A stretch of DNA of 10,050 bases, taken from positions 1-10,050 of the forward strand of contig JAEWPH010000252.1 in assembly GCA_023460715.1 (NCBI GenBank). The letters are read 5' to 3'. The stretch comes from Pseudomonadota bacterium. GTDB taxonomy: Bacteria > Pseudomonadota > Gammaproteobacteria > Burkholderiales > Burkholderiaceae_C. The position numbers and the translations under genes were made by a program. The notes beneath the pieces are model-generated. The model worked only from the letters and a program-made list of their open reading frames with translations, was not told the DNA's origin and did not search any database. Positions 1-6,175 of the stretch are shown here, one piece after another (position 1 is the first letter of the stretch; each line of letters starts with the position of its first letter).

Positions 1-589
1 GGCCCATCATGCCGGTGCGCGCACCGGCTTCGGTCATGGCCAGGATGTCGTCGGAAGTGATGCGTTCGTCGCGCTGCGTCGGCAGCTTGAACAGCTTGAA
101 GATGCCGTCGGTACTGCGGCTGTAGAGCCAGACGATGGGCTTGAACAACGTCATGAAGGTCTGCATGGGCCCGACCACGCGCAACGCCACAGCTTCGGAC
201 TCGGCCATGCTCAGGCGCTTGGGAATCAGGTCGGCAAATACGATGAACAGCGACGTGATGATGAAAAATGACAACAGGAAGCCGAGTGTTGCAGCCGTGC
301 TCGCCGCGAACCAGAGTTCGAGCACACGCGTGAAGTAAGGGCTGAAAGCGCCCTCGCCGACGATACCGCCGAGAATGGCAATCGCGTTCTGTCCAATCTG
401 CACCACCGTGAAATAGTTGCCCGGCTGCTCCTGCATGCGCAGCACGGCGTCGGAGCGCGTGTCGCCCTCGTCGGCCAGCAACCGCAGCCGCAGCCGCCGG
501 GAGGCCGCCAGCGAGATCTCGGCCATGGAGAAGAAGGCGCTGAGGGCAATCAGCACGGCAATGGTCAACAGACTTTGGGACACGCTCAT
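1..589 (-). CDS. CNNM/CorC-family (HlyC/CorC-like) membrane protein, N-terminal part, truncated by window edge
   Basis: An open frame from an ATG at 589 runs to the left edge without a stop (196 codons visible), so the gene is partial at its 3' end. The protein starts with a hydrophobic helix (about residues 4-22) followed by FSMAEISLAASRRLRLR. Next come an amphipathic stretch ending in VVQIGQNAIAILGG, a second long hydrophobic block (about residues 100-130, ending IVFADLIPKRLS), and a cytoplasmic stretch with DERITSDDILAM. This pattern is the CNNM (DUF21) transmembrane domain; family members then carry two CBS domains and a CorC/HlyC C-terminal domain, which would lie outside the window. Members are linked to Mg2+/Co2+ efflux and are often annotated 'hemolysin family protein', although haemolysis is not their established role. 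No clear Shine-Dalgarno precedes the ATG. It is separated from grxD by a terminator and so probably has its own promoter. Confidence 0.88.
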   Translation of the reverse strand, partial: MSVSQSLLTIAVLIALSAFFSMAEISLAASRRLRLRLLADEGDTRSDAVLRMQEQPGNYFTVVQIGQNAIAILGGIVGEGAFSPYFTRVLELWFAASTAATLGFLLSFFIITSLFIVFADLIPKRLSMAESEAVALRVVGPMQTFMTLFKPIVWLYSRSTDGIFKLFKLPTQRDERITSDDILAMTEAGARTGMMG

Positions 590-630
590 AGGCAGGTGGA
601 CGCTCGCAACAAGGACATGGCCGACATTGC

Positions 631-636
631 ATCATA
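631..636 (-). promoter_or_regulatory. Candidate -10 box for the CNNM-family gene
   Basis: On the minus strand the hexamer reads TATGAT, in a locally AT-richer stretch 41 nt before the ATG at 589 and downstream of the grxD terminator. This is where the gene needs its own promoter. No convincing -35 hexamer is seen at 16-18 nt spacing, so the call is weak. Confidence 0.25.
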
Positions 637-677
637 AAAGTCGCTTATGCCGTGCAGGCCCATATGCCTGGCGCATG

Positions 678-699
678 AAAAAACCGCCCGAAGGCGGTT
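678..699 (-). terminator. Intrinsic terminator after grxD, UUCG tetraloop
   Basis: On the minus strand a perfect 7-bp stem AACCGCC / GGCGGTT encloses the tetraloop TTCG, closed by a C-G pair (the very stable C(UUCG)G type). It is followed directly by TTTT after the stem. It starts 18 nt after the grxD stop codon. Read in the grxD direction this is a canonical Rho-independent terminator ending the hemA-prfA-prmC-grxD unit. In the plus direction the stem also forms, but a T-run is lacking. Confidence 0.88.
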
Positions 700-717
700 G
701 GTTGGGTGCCGGCAGGC

Positions 718-1041
718 TCAGGCCTTGCTGTCGAGCAGTTGTTGCAACTCGCCCGATTCGTACATCTCCATCATGATGTCCGAGCCGCCGATGAACTCGC
801 CCTTCACGTACAGCTGCGGGATGGTGGGCCAGTTGCTGTATTCCTTGATGCCCTGGCGGATCTCGGCGTCGTCCAGCACGTTCACCGTGGCGACGGACTT
901 CGGGTCCACGCCGCAGGCCTTCAGGATCTGGATGGCACGGCCGGAAAAGCCGCACATGGGGAAGCTGGCGCTGCCCTTCATGAACAGCAGGATGTCGTTG
1001 GTCTTGACCAGCTGGTCGATGCGTTGCTGTACGTCGCTCAT
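718..1041 (-). CDS. grxD: Monothiol glutaredoxin, Grx4/GrxD type
   Basis: The 107-residue protein has the monothiol signature CGFS at residues 30-33, the glutathione-contacting Lys at 22 (MKGS), WPTIPQLY at 71-78 with the cis-Pro loop, and GGSDI at 85-89. Together these define the CGFS glutaredoxins, which bind a glutathione-ligated [2Fe-2S] cluster as a dimer (often with BolA) and deliver Fe-S clusters in the cytoplasm. The length fits the family (E. coli GrxD is about 115). The start at 1041 is chosen because it follows a strong AGGAG at 7-nt spacing; an upstream in-frame extension to 1140 would overlap prmC and has no homology. It is the last gene of the hemA-prfA-prmC-grxD row, 64 nt after prmC, and is followed by a strong terminator. 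It may have additional independent expression, as it is the only gene of the row with a good ribosome binding site. Confidence 0.96.
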   Translation of the reverse strand: MSDVQQRIDQLVKTNDILLFMKGSASFPMCGFSGRAIQILKACGVDPKSVATVNVLDDAEIRQGIKEYSNWPTIPQLYVKGEFIGGSDIMMEMYESGELQQLLDSKA

Positions 1042-1048
1042 GGGTTTT

Positions 1049-1053
1049 CTCCT
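1049..1053 (-). promoter_or_regulatory. Ribosome binding site of grxD
   Basis: The minus strand reads AGGAG, 7 nt before the ATG at 1041. It decides the grxD start and is the only strong Shine-Dalgarno in the four-gene cluster. Confidence 0.8.
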
Positions 1054-1105
1054 GGTGGGTCCACCCGCAGCGGGCGGCAAGAAGGCAAATGGGGATGGAA
1101 CGGGA

Positions 1106-2011
1106 TTATTCCACCGTGGGGGTGTCCCGGGCAGCGGCAAGGCCGTTGCCCGGGGCGTGGACGGTCCAGCGCGCGCCGGTGCAGCGGGCGTGCCCCGCCA
1201 GATCGGCGCGGCTGTGCACCTGCGTGAAGCCGGCCGCCTGCAGCAGGGCCTGCACGGCTTCGGCCTGGTCCCAGCCGTGCTCCAGCAGCAGCCAGCCGCC
1301 GGGCGCCAGATGGGCCGGCGCCTGCGCCACGATGGTGCACAGGTCGTCCAGCCCGTCAGGCCCGCTGGCCAGGGCCTGCAGGGGTTCGTGGGTCAGGGCG
1401 GCCAGGTGGGCGTCGCCGCTGGCGATGTAGGGGGGGTTGCTGACGATGGCGTCGAACACCTGCCCTTCCTCCAGGCCCTGCAGCCAGTGGCCGTGGCGCC
1501 AGCGCACCGGCAGACCCAGCCGCGTGCCGTTGGCCCGGGCCACCTGCAGCGCGTCGGCGCTGGCATCCACGGCCGTCACCTGCGCCGTGGGGCGCTGGTG
1601 TTGCAGGGCCAGGGCGATGGCGCCGCTGCCGGTGCCCAGGTCCAGCACACGTGGCGCGGGCAGGGGGGCGATGGCTTCGAGCGCCCAATCCACCAGGGTC
1701 TCGGTGTCGGGGCGCGGGTCCAGCACGCGGGCGTCCACGGCCAGGGGCAGGCCGTAGAACTCCTTGGTGCCGGTGAGGTAGGCCACGGGCTCGCCGGCCG
1801 CGCGGCGCTGGCACAGGGCGGTAAAGCGGGCGTGTGCCTCGGGGGCCAGGGCATCGGTGTCGTGCGTGAGCAGCCAGGCCCGGTCGCCACCGGGCCGGCC
1901 CAGCACGTGCAGCAGCAGCATCTGCGCATCGATGCGGGGCAGGCCCTGGCCGATCGCGCGGGCGAGCGCCTGGGCGAGGGTGGTGGAGGGCGAGGGCGAG
2001 GGCGTGGTCAT
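1106..2011 (-). CDS. prmC: Peptide chain release factor N5-glutamine methyltransferase
   Basis: This 301-residue protein methylates the glutamine of the GGQ motif of RF1/RF2 using S-adenosylmethionine, which raises peptide release activity. The N-terminal helical domain (about 1-90) contains GEPVAYLTGTKEFYGLPL, typical of PrmC/HemK. RPDTE lies at 100-104. The SAM-binding loop is DLGTGSG at 124-130, and the catalytic NPPY is at 192-195 (SNPPYIA). The length is slightly above the E. coli protein (277), explained by a Pro/Ser-rich N-terminus and a short C-terminal tail. The N-terminal PSPSPS is encoded by three tandem GAGGGC units (plus strand, 1986-2003). The gene is downstream of prfA, its substrate gene, in the same direction, with an 87-nt gap occupied by a hairpin repeat that ends 6 nt from the start codon. 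No Shine-Dalgarno is visible. Near the C-terminus, LAGHARCTGARW varies from the usual LAGxxR.xxGRW. Confidence 0.96.
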   Translation of the reverse strand: MTTPSPSPSTTLAQALARAIGQGLPRIDAQMLLLHVLGRPGGDRAWLLTHDTDALAPEAHARFTALCQRRAAGEPVAYLTGTKEFYGLPLAVDARVLDPRPDTETLVDWALEAIAPLPAPRVLDLGTGSGAIALALQHQRPTAQVTAVDASADALQVARANGTRLGLPVRWRHGHWLQGLEEGQVFDAIVSNPPYIASGDAHLAALTHEPLQALASGPDGLDDLCTIVAQAPAHLAPGGWLLLEHGWDQAEAVQALLQAAGFTQVHSRADLAGHARCTGARWTVHAPGNGLAAARDTPTVE

Positions 2012-2017
2012 GGGTAT

Positions 2018-2066
2018 GCTATGAAATAAATAGCTACTTGCGCTTATCGGGTGAGGGCTGAAGGCC
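2018..2066 (+). repeat. 49-nt hairpin repeat, copy A (between prfA and prmC)
   Basis: It begins with an inverted repeat GCTAT / ATAGC (2018-2022 and 2030-2034, 7-nt loop), continues with TTGCGCTT (2038-2045), and ends with GGCC at 2063-2066. It aligns without gaps to copies B and D (by hand, about 29/49 and 32/49 identical). The second palindrome arm, AAGCGCCA in B and D, is degenerate here (GAGGGCTG), so only the first hairpin is intact. It fills most of the prfA-prmC gap and ends 6 nt from the prmC start, so it lies where a ribosome binding site would be expected. Confidence 0.8.
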
Positions 2067-2098
2067 GATTCGGCTCTGAGAGTGCCGAGGCGGCCAAG

Positions 2099-3178
2099 TC
2101 AAACCTGCTCCAGCTCCTCCAGCAGTTCGGCCTCGCGCGCGTGGGCCAGGGCCTGCAGCACCTCGCCCAGGTCGCCTTCCATCACGGCCAGCAGCTTGTA
2201 CAGCGTGAGGTTGATGCGGTGGTCGGTGAGCCGCCCCTGCGGGAAGTTGTAGGTGCGGATGCGGTCGCTTCGGTCGCCGCTGCCGATCAGGCCCTTGCGC
2301 AGCGCGGCCTCCTTGGCGGCGCGCTCGCTGCGCTCCTTCTCCTGGATGCGCGCCTGCAGCACTTGCAGCGCCTTGGCCTTGTTGCTGTGCTGGCTGCGGC
2401 CGTCCTGGCACTCGGCCACGATGCCCGTGGGCAAATGGACCACACGCACGGCCGAGTCGGTCTTGTTGATGTGCTGGCCGCCGGCGCCGCTGGCGCGGAA
2501 GGTGTCGATGCGCAGGTCGGCCGGGTTGAGCGTGATGGCCTGGTGCTCGTCGGGCTCGGGCATCACGGCGACGGTGCAGGCGCTGGTGTGGATGCGGCCC
2601 TGCGTCTCGGTGGCGGGCACGCGCTGCACGCGGTGGCCGCCCGATTCGAAGCGCAGCGCGCCATAAGCTCCGTCGGCCTCCACGCGCAGCACCACTTCCT
2701 TGTAGCCGCCGATCTCGTTCTCGTTGGCGCTCAGGATCTCGACCTTCCAGCCCACGCTGGCGGCGTAGCGCGTGTACATGCGGGCCAGGTCGGCGGCGAA
2801 CAGGGCGGACTCGTCGCCGCCCGCGCCGGCGCGGATTTCCAGGAAGGCGTTGCGCGCGTCGTCCGGGTCCTTCGGTAAAAGCAGGCGCTGCAGCTCGTCT
2901 TCGAGCCGGGGCAGCTCGGCCTCTGCAGCGGCGATTTCTTCCTGCGCCATCTCGGCCATGTCGGGGTCGGCCAGCATCTCGCGGGCACCGGCCAGATCGT
3001 CCTCACGCTGGCGGTAGCGGGCGTAGCGGCCGGCGATCTGCGTGACCTCGGCGTGCTCCTTGGAGATGGTGCGGTACTGCGCCATGTCGGACATGATGTC
3101 CTCGCGCGAGAGCAGGAAGTCCAGCTCTTCGAGGCGCTGGGCGTAGCGTTCCAGCTGGTTTCTCAGAAAGGGTTTCAT
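2099..3178 (-). CDS. prfA: Peptide chain release factor 1
   Basis: RF1 recognises UAA and UAG stop codons and triggers hydrolysis of peptidyl-tRNA. The protein has 359 residues (E. coli 360). The stop-codon-reading tripeptide PAT is at 188-190 ([14 protein letters not shown]), and the peptidyl-transferase-centre motif GGQ is at 233-235 ([16 protein letters not shown]). Both are at the same numbers as in E. coli RF1, and PAT rather than SPF separates it from RF2. Gln235 is the residue methylated by the product of the next gene, prmC. The start at 3178 ([10 protein letters not shown]) is chosen by alignment with RF1 N-termini; an upstream GTG at 3241 would translate through a repeat and is rejected. 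No Shine-Dalgarno precedes the start. The gene lies 129 nt after hemA and is flanked on both sides by copies of the 49-nt repeat. Confidence 0.97.
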   Translation of the reverse strand: MKPFLRNQLERYAQRLEELDFLLSREDIMSDMAQYRTISKEHAEVTQIAGRYARYRQREDDLAGAREMLADPDMAEMAQEEIAAAEAELPRLEDELQRLLLPKDPDDARNAFLEIRAGAGGDESALFAADLARMYTRYAASVGWKVEILSANENEIGGYKEVVLRVEADGAYGALRFESGGHRVQRVPATETQGRIHTSACTVAVMPEPDEHQAITLNPADLRIDTFRASGAGGQHINKTDSAVRVVHLPTGIVAECQDGRSQHSNKAKALQVLQARIQEKERSERAAKEAALRKGLIGSGDRSDRIRTYNFPQGRLTDHRINLTLYKLLAVMEGDLGEVLQALAHAREAELLEELEQV

Positions 3179-3197
3179 CGGGGCGGTGAAAGGTTTT

Positions 3198-3246
3198 GCT
3201 ACCGTTTTGGTAGCTGATGGCGCTTGAAGGATAAGCGCCACAGGCC
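3198..3246 (+). repeat. 49-nt hairpin repeat, copy B (between hemA and prfA)
   Basis: This is the best-formed copy. Hairpin 1 is GCTACC / GGTAGC (3198-3203 and 3209-3214, 5-nt loop). Hairpin 2 is TGGCGCTT / AAGCGCCA (3218-3225 and 3233-3240, 7-nt loop). Both are perfect, and they are followed by GGCCTAAA (3243-3250). It aligns ungapped to the reverse complement of copy D (about 35/49). It lies in the leader between the hemA stop and the prfA start, in the same orientation as copy A, so prfA is bracketed by direct copies about 1.18 kb apart. There is no T-run, so it is not a standard terminator. Confidence 0.85.
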
Positions 3247-3270
3247 TAAAGGACTCGAACTCGGAGGAGG

Positions 3271-3289
3271 GCCTGCGCGCAGCGCAGGC
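3271..3289. other. Perfect 8-bp stem-loop in the hemA-prfA gap
   Basis: GCCTGCGC (3271-3278) and GCGCAGGC (3282-3289) form a perfect inverted repeat around a 3-nt loop, 18 nt after the hemA stop codon in the direction of transcription. No T-run follows on the minus strand, so it is more likely an mRNA-stabilising or Rho-related structure than an intrinsic terminator. Chance formation in such GC-rich DNA is possible. Confidence 0.5.
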
Positions 3290-3307
3290 GGGCGGCGGCG
3301 AGCGCCG

Positions 3308-4618
3308 CTACAGGCCGTTCTTGGCCTGCGAGCGCAGGAACAGGCGCGAGACGGTCTGCGCCGTCTGGGCGCGCGCCTCGGCGTCGCCGGCGCGCAGCTC
3401 GGCCAGGGTGCCGTGCAGCATCTTCTGCGCCAAGCCGCGCGAGAGGGCTTCCAGCACGGCGTCCACGTCCTCGCCTTTGGCCAGCAGCTTCTTGGCGCGG
3501 GCGATCTCCAGCGCGCGCCACTCGTCGGTCTGGGCGTTGAGCTGCTGGATCAGCGGCACGACGCCGCCCACGCTGCTGCCCACCGGGCTGCGCAGGTCCA
3601 TCCAGTGCATGAAGCTCTGCACCCCGGCGTCGATGATGGCCTCGGCCTGGGCCACGGCGGCCTGGCGGTTGGCCTGGGCGGTCTGCACCACGCCGGCCAA
3701 GTCGTCCACGGTGTAGAGGTACACGTCGCCCAGGTCCTTGACCTCGGGCTCGATGTCGCGCGGCACGGCCAGGTCGACCATGAAGATGGGGCGGTGGCGG
3801 CGTTTTTTCAGCGCGCGCTCCACGGCGCCCAGGCCGATGATGGGCAGGCTGCTGGCGGTGCAGCTCACCACGGCGTCGAATTCGTGCAGGCGGTCGGGCA
3901 GGTCGGACAGGCGCATCACCTCGCCGCCGAAGCGCGTGGCCAGCTTCTCGCCGCGCTCCAGGGTGCGGTTGGCGATGGCGATGGCCTTCGGGTTCTTGGC
4001 GGCGAAGTGCGTGGCGCACAGCTCGATCATCTCGCCCGCGCCGACGAACAGCACCTTGATGTCGGAGAGGTCTTCAAAGAGCTGGCCGGCCAGTCGTACG
4101 GCGGCGGCCGCCATGCTGATGCTGTGCGCGCCGATCTCGGTGCTGCTGCGCACCTCCTTGGCGACGGCGAAGCTGCGCTGGAACAGCTGGTTGAGCGTGG
4201 TGCCCAGGGCGCCGGCGGACTCGGCGGCGCGCACGGCGTCCTTCATCTGTCCGAGGATCTGCGCCTCGCCCAGCACCATGGAATCGAGCCCGCTGGCCAC
4301 CCGGAAGGCGTGGCGCGCGGCCATGCCGTCTTCAAGCGCGTAGGAGTGCGAGCGCAGCATGGAGGGGCTGACCCCGCCGCTGTGGGCCAGCCAGTCCAGC
4401 GTGTGGTCCAGCGCGGTCTCATGGCCGGCGCAGTAGATCTCGGTGCGGTTGCAGGTGGAAATGATGGCCGTCTCGACGCTGGGATGGCGGATGGCGCCGC
4501 CCAGCGACTGGCGCAGGCCCTGCAGCGTGGGCGCGATCTGGTCGAGCGCGAACGCAAAACGACCGCGCAGATCGAGCGGCGCGGTCGTGTGGTTGATGCC
4601 GAGGGCCCAGACTGCCAT
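3308..4618 (-). CDS. hemA: Glutamyl-tRNA reductase
   Basis: This enzyme reduces glutamyl-tRNA(Glu) with NADPH to glutamate-1-semialdehyde, the first committed step of tetrapyrrole synthesis by the C5 route. Numbered from the ATG at 4618 the protein has 436 residues. It shows the N-terminal [12 protein letters not shown], the catalytic Cys in STCNRTEIY (residue 56), the conserved [16 protein letters not shown] (about 109-124), and the NADPH-binding Rossmann loop VGAGEM (about 192-197) in the central domain. A helical dimerisation domain closes the C-terminus (about 310-436). The ATG at 4618 is preferred; a GTG two codons upstream (4624) is the alternative. It is first in the hemA-prfA-prmC-grxD row. 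Upstream is a perfect TATAAT only 8 nt before the ATG and no Shine-Dalgarno, suggesting a very short or absent leader. Confidence 0.96.
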   Translation of the reverse strand: MAVWALGINHTTAPLDLRGRFAFALDQIAPTLQGLRQSLGGAIRHPSVETAIISTCNRTEIYCAGHETALDHTLDWLAHSGGVSPSMLRSHSYALEDGMAARHAFRVASGLDSMVLGEAQILGQMKDAVRAAESAGALGTTLNQLFQRSFAVAKEVRSSTEIGAHSISMAAAAVRLAGQLFEDLSDIKVLFVGAGEMIELCATHFAAKNPKAIAIANRTLERGEKLATRFGGEVMRLSDLPDRLHEFDAVVSCTASSLPIIGLGAVERALKKRRHRPIFMVDLAVPRDIEPEVKDLGDVYLYTVDDLAGVVQTAQANRQAAVAQAEAIIDAGVQSFMHWMDLRSPVGSSVGGVVPLIQQLNAQTDEWRALEIARAKKLLAKGEDVDAVLEALSRGLAQKMLHGTLAELRAGDAEARAQTAQTVSRLFLRSQAKNGL

Positions 4619-4626
4619 AGGCACGC

Positions 4627-4632
4627 ATTATA
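4627..4632 (-). promoter_or_regulatory. Candidate -10 box of hemA
   Basis: On the minus strand the hexamer is a perfect TATAAT, in a short AT-rich island (about 4626-4650) that stands out in this GC-rich DNA. It is 8 nt from the ATG at 4618, so transcription starting 6-8 nt downstream would begin within about two bases of the start codon. The -35 is poor at 16-18 nt spacing (GGCCTT or CGGCCT). An overlapping TATAAA on the plus strand (4629-4634) could serve the divergent gene. Confidence 0.5.
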
Positions 4633-4684
4633 AAATTTGTTGCATTCCAAGGCCGGGCAACCCGCGTAAGCCTTGATCTGCGTC

Positions 4685-4966
4685 ATGTCCATGGGCCCTT
4701 TGTCCGCCGCCATCCATCTGTTCAACCTGGTTCTGCCCGCCCTGGCGGTGGCCGTGCTGCTCGTGCTGGGCTGCAAGGTCTTCATGCGAAAAAGGGCTGC
4801 AGCGCGCGGCACGCTTGCGCAGATAGCTATCAACTTCGTAGTAGGCGGCGCCATCATCGCTGCCGGCCTGGTGTGGCTGGGACGCGACGGCAAGATGCTC
4901 ACCTACGCCGCCCTGGTGCTGGGCTGCGCCAGCACGCAGTGGGTGCTTTTGCGCGGCTGGCGCTGA
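4685..4966 (+). CDS. Small hypothetical membrane protein, three predicted helices
   Basis: I do not recognise a named family. From the ATG at 4685 the product has 93 residues, with three hydrophobic segments at about 5-27, 43-62 and 67-86, separated by basic (FMRKRAAARG) and charged (GRDGK) loops. It is therefore probably an inner-membrane protein. Starts at 4691 (ATG) or 4673 (TTG) are equally possible; no Shine-Dalgarno helps to decide. The gene diverges from hemA across a 66-nt gap and converges on the quinone oxidoreductase, with only 18 nt between stop codons. Codons for residues around QIAINFVV include ATA and GTA, rare in this GC-rich context, and coincide with a probable half copy of the 49-nt repeat. 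G/C-rich third positions elsewhere and the clean membrane topology support coding. Confidence 0.75.
   Translation: MSMGPLSAAIHLFNLVLPALAVAVLLVLGCKVFMRKRAAARGTLAQIAINFVVGGAIIAAGLVWLGRDGKMLTYAALVLGCASTQWVLLRGWR
4817..4842 (-). repeat. Probable half copy (C) of the 49-nt repeat inside a gene
   Basis: The reverse complement contains CTAC, AGTTGATA and TGCGC in the same order and almost the same spacing as the first half of copy D (about 20 of 28 positions identical by hand). It is translated as part of the second membrane helix of the small hypothetical protein, using codons rare for this genome. The second hairpin is absent. Chance similarity cannot be excluded. Confidence 0.4.
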
Positions 4967-4984
4967 CCGGTCCGTTCTCCCCCG

Positions 4985-5989
4985 TCATTCCCGGGCAGCC
5001 GGCAGCAGCAGGATCTTGCCCACGTTGGCGCCCGACTCCATGCGCCGGTGCGCCTCGGCCGCATCGGCCAGCGGGTAGGTCCGGTCGATCACCGGGCGCA
5101 GCGTGCCCGCCGCCAGCGCCGGCAGCCAGCGCTCGGCAAAGCGCTGCACCATGCCCTGCTTGACCTCTGGCGGGCGTGACTTCATCACCGTGCCGAAGAT
5201 CTGCAGGTGCCGGTACAGCACCGCGTCCATGGGCAGCGAGCCCTGCTTGCCGCCCAGCAGCCCCACGCACACCATGCGCCCGCCCTCGGCCAATGAGCGC
5301 ACGTTGCGCTCCAGGTAGGGCGCGCCGATGAAGTCGATGACCACGTCCACGCCGCGGCCGCCCGTGGCCTCGTGCACCACGGCCTGGAAGTCCTCGCTGC
5401 GGTGGTCCACCACCACGTCGGCGCCCAGATCCCTCACCGCATCGTGCTTGGGACCGCTGGCCGTGGCGAACACCCGTGCGCCTGCGGCGAGCGCCAGCTG
5501 CACCGCCGCAGAGCCCACGCCGCCGCCGGCGGCATGCACCAGCACCGATTCGCCCGCCTGCAGGCGCGCCAGGTGGAACAGCGCCTCGTGCGCGGTCACG
5601 AACACTTCGGGGATGGCGCCGGCCTCCACCAAGCCCAGGCCGTCCGGCACCGGCATGGCCATGCGGGAGTCGATGCGCGACAGCTCGGCATAGGCGCCAC
5701 CGCCCACGATGCCCATCACCCGGTCGCCCACGGCGAAGCCCTGCACCTGCGCGCCCACGGCCTCCACCGTGCCGGCGATCTCCAGGCCCATGGTGTCCGC
5801 ATCGCCGAACGATGCCCGGCCGTAGGCGCCCTGGCGGTGCAGCAGGTCGGCACGGTTCACGCCGATGGCGGCGTTGCGCACGAGCAGGTCGTGGGGGCGC
5901 AGTGTGGGGGCGGCGGTGTCGCGCAGCTGCAGCACCTCGGGGCCGCCGAAGTCGTCGAACGCGATGGCTTGCATGGGGGTGGAGGTCAT
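4985..5989 (-). CDS. NAD(P)H:quinone oxidoreductase, zinc-independent MDR family
   Basis: The 334-residue protein belongs to the quinone oxidoreductase branch of the medium-chain dehydrogenases, which reduce quinones or related electrophiles with NADPH in the cytoplasm. The N-terminal catalytic domain carries FDDFGGPEVLQL, NRADLLHRQGAYG (about 45-57) and GLEIAGTVEAVG (68-79). The cofactor-binding Rossmann loop HAAGGGVGSAAVQLA is at 152-166, with VDVVIDFIGAPYLERN (214-229) following. The C-terminus ANVGKILLLP is typical. The cysteine/histidine pattern of structural and catalytic zinc sites is absent, as expected. Two starts are possible, ATG at 5989 or at 5974 (MQAIAFDDFG); neither has a Shine-Dalgarno, and alignment to family N-termini would favour 5974. 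It is divergent from a LysR-type regulator with a 186-nt shared gap, the usual layout for a regulator and its target. The true substrate is not shown by the sequence. Confidence 0.9.
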   Translation of the reverse strand: MTSTPMQAIAFDDFGGPEVLQLRDTAAPTLRPHDLLVRNAAIGVNRADLLHRQGAYGRASFGDADTMGLEIAGTVEAVGAQVQGFAVGDRVMGIVGGGAYAELSRIDSRMAMPVPDGLGLVEAGAIPEVFVTAHEALFHLARLQAGESVLVHAAGGGVGSAAVQLALAAGARVFATASGPKHDAVRDLGADVVVDHRSEDFQAVVHEATGGRGVDVVIDFIGAPYLERNVRSLAEGGRMVCVGLLGGKQGSLPMDAVLYRHLQIFGTVMKSRPPEVKQGMVQRFAERWLPALAAGTLRPVIDRTYPLADAAEAHRRMESGANVGKILLLPAARE

Positions 5990-6079
5990 GGAGGGTGAGG
6001 GGTGAAAGGTGATGTGGGAGGGACTCGCCTGCCTTCATGGAGGCTTGGCACGCCGCGTGGCAGGAGCTTACGCGCGCCG

Positions 6080-6130
6080 GATGCATGCATGGTGCAGCGA
6101 TTTCGCTCTACAGTGCTGCAAATCTGCATC
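6080..6130. promoter_or_regulatory. Nested inverted repeats, candidate LysR operator
   Basis: In the divergent gap, GATGCA (6080-6085) pairs with TGCATC (6125-6130), TGCAG (6093-6097) with CTGCA (6116-6120), and AGCGA (6096-6100) with TCGCT (6103-6107). A self-complementary ATGCATGCAT lies at 6081-6090. The dyad centres are close (6101-6107). Position and symmetry suit binding of the adjacent LysR-type regulator and shared control of both divergent genes. The assignment is inferred. Confidence 0.5.
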
Positions 6131-6175
6131 ATTGCCGCGCCGCCCTGACCACCGGCCTCCCGCCGCGCCACCGCC

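Noticed and set aside
631..656. A further degenerate copy of the 49-nt repeat near TCGCTTATG
   Set aside because: Only CGCTTAT and a GGCC at roughly similar spacing agree; neither hairpin is present.
1042..1140. N-terminal extension of grxD to 1140
   Set aside because: It would overlap prmC and lacks homology, while the ATG at 1041 has an AGGAG at ideal spacing.
1986..2003. Three tandem GAGGGC units as a regulatory or phase-variable repeat
   Set aside because: Only three units of six bases, in frame, encoding a Pro/Ser-rich N-terminus; changes in unit number would not shift the frame.
647..2029. Long plus-strand open frame opposite grxD and prmC
   Set aside because: It is a shadow of genuine minus-strand genes: low-complexity Gly/Ala/Arg/Gln-rich translation, no recognisable domain, and both opposite genes are unambiguous.
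3179..3241. N-terminal extension of prfA to a GTG at 3241
   Set aside because: The added residues come from translating repeat copy B and do not match RF1 N-termini; the MKPFL start at 3178 gives the normal length and puts PAT and GGQ at the expected positions.
3224..4633. Long plus-strand open frame opposite hemA
   Set aside because: High GC content suppresses stop codons; the translation is His/Gly/Gln/Ala-rich without family features, and hemA on the other strand is certain.
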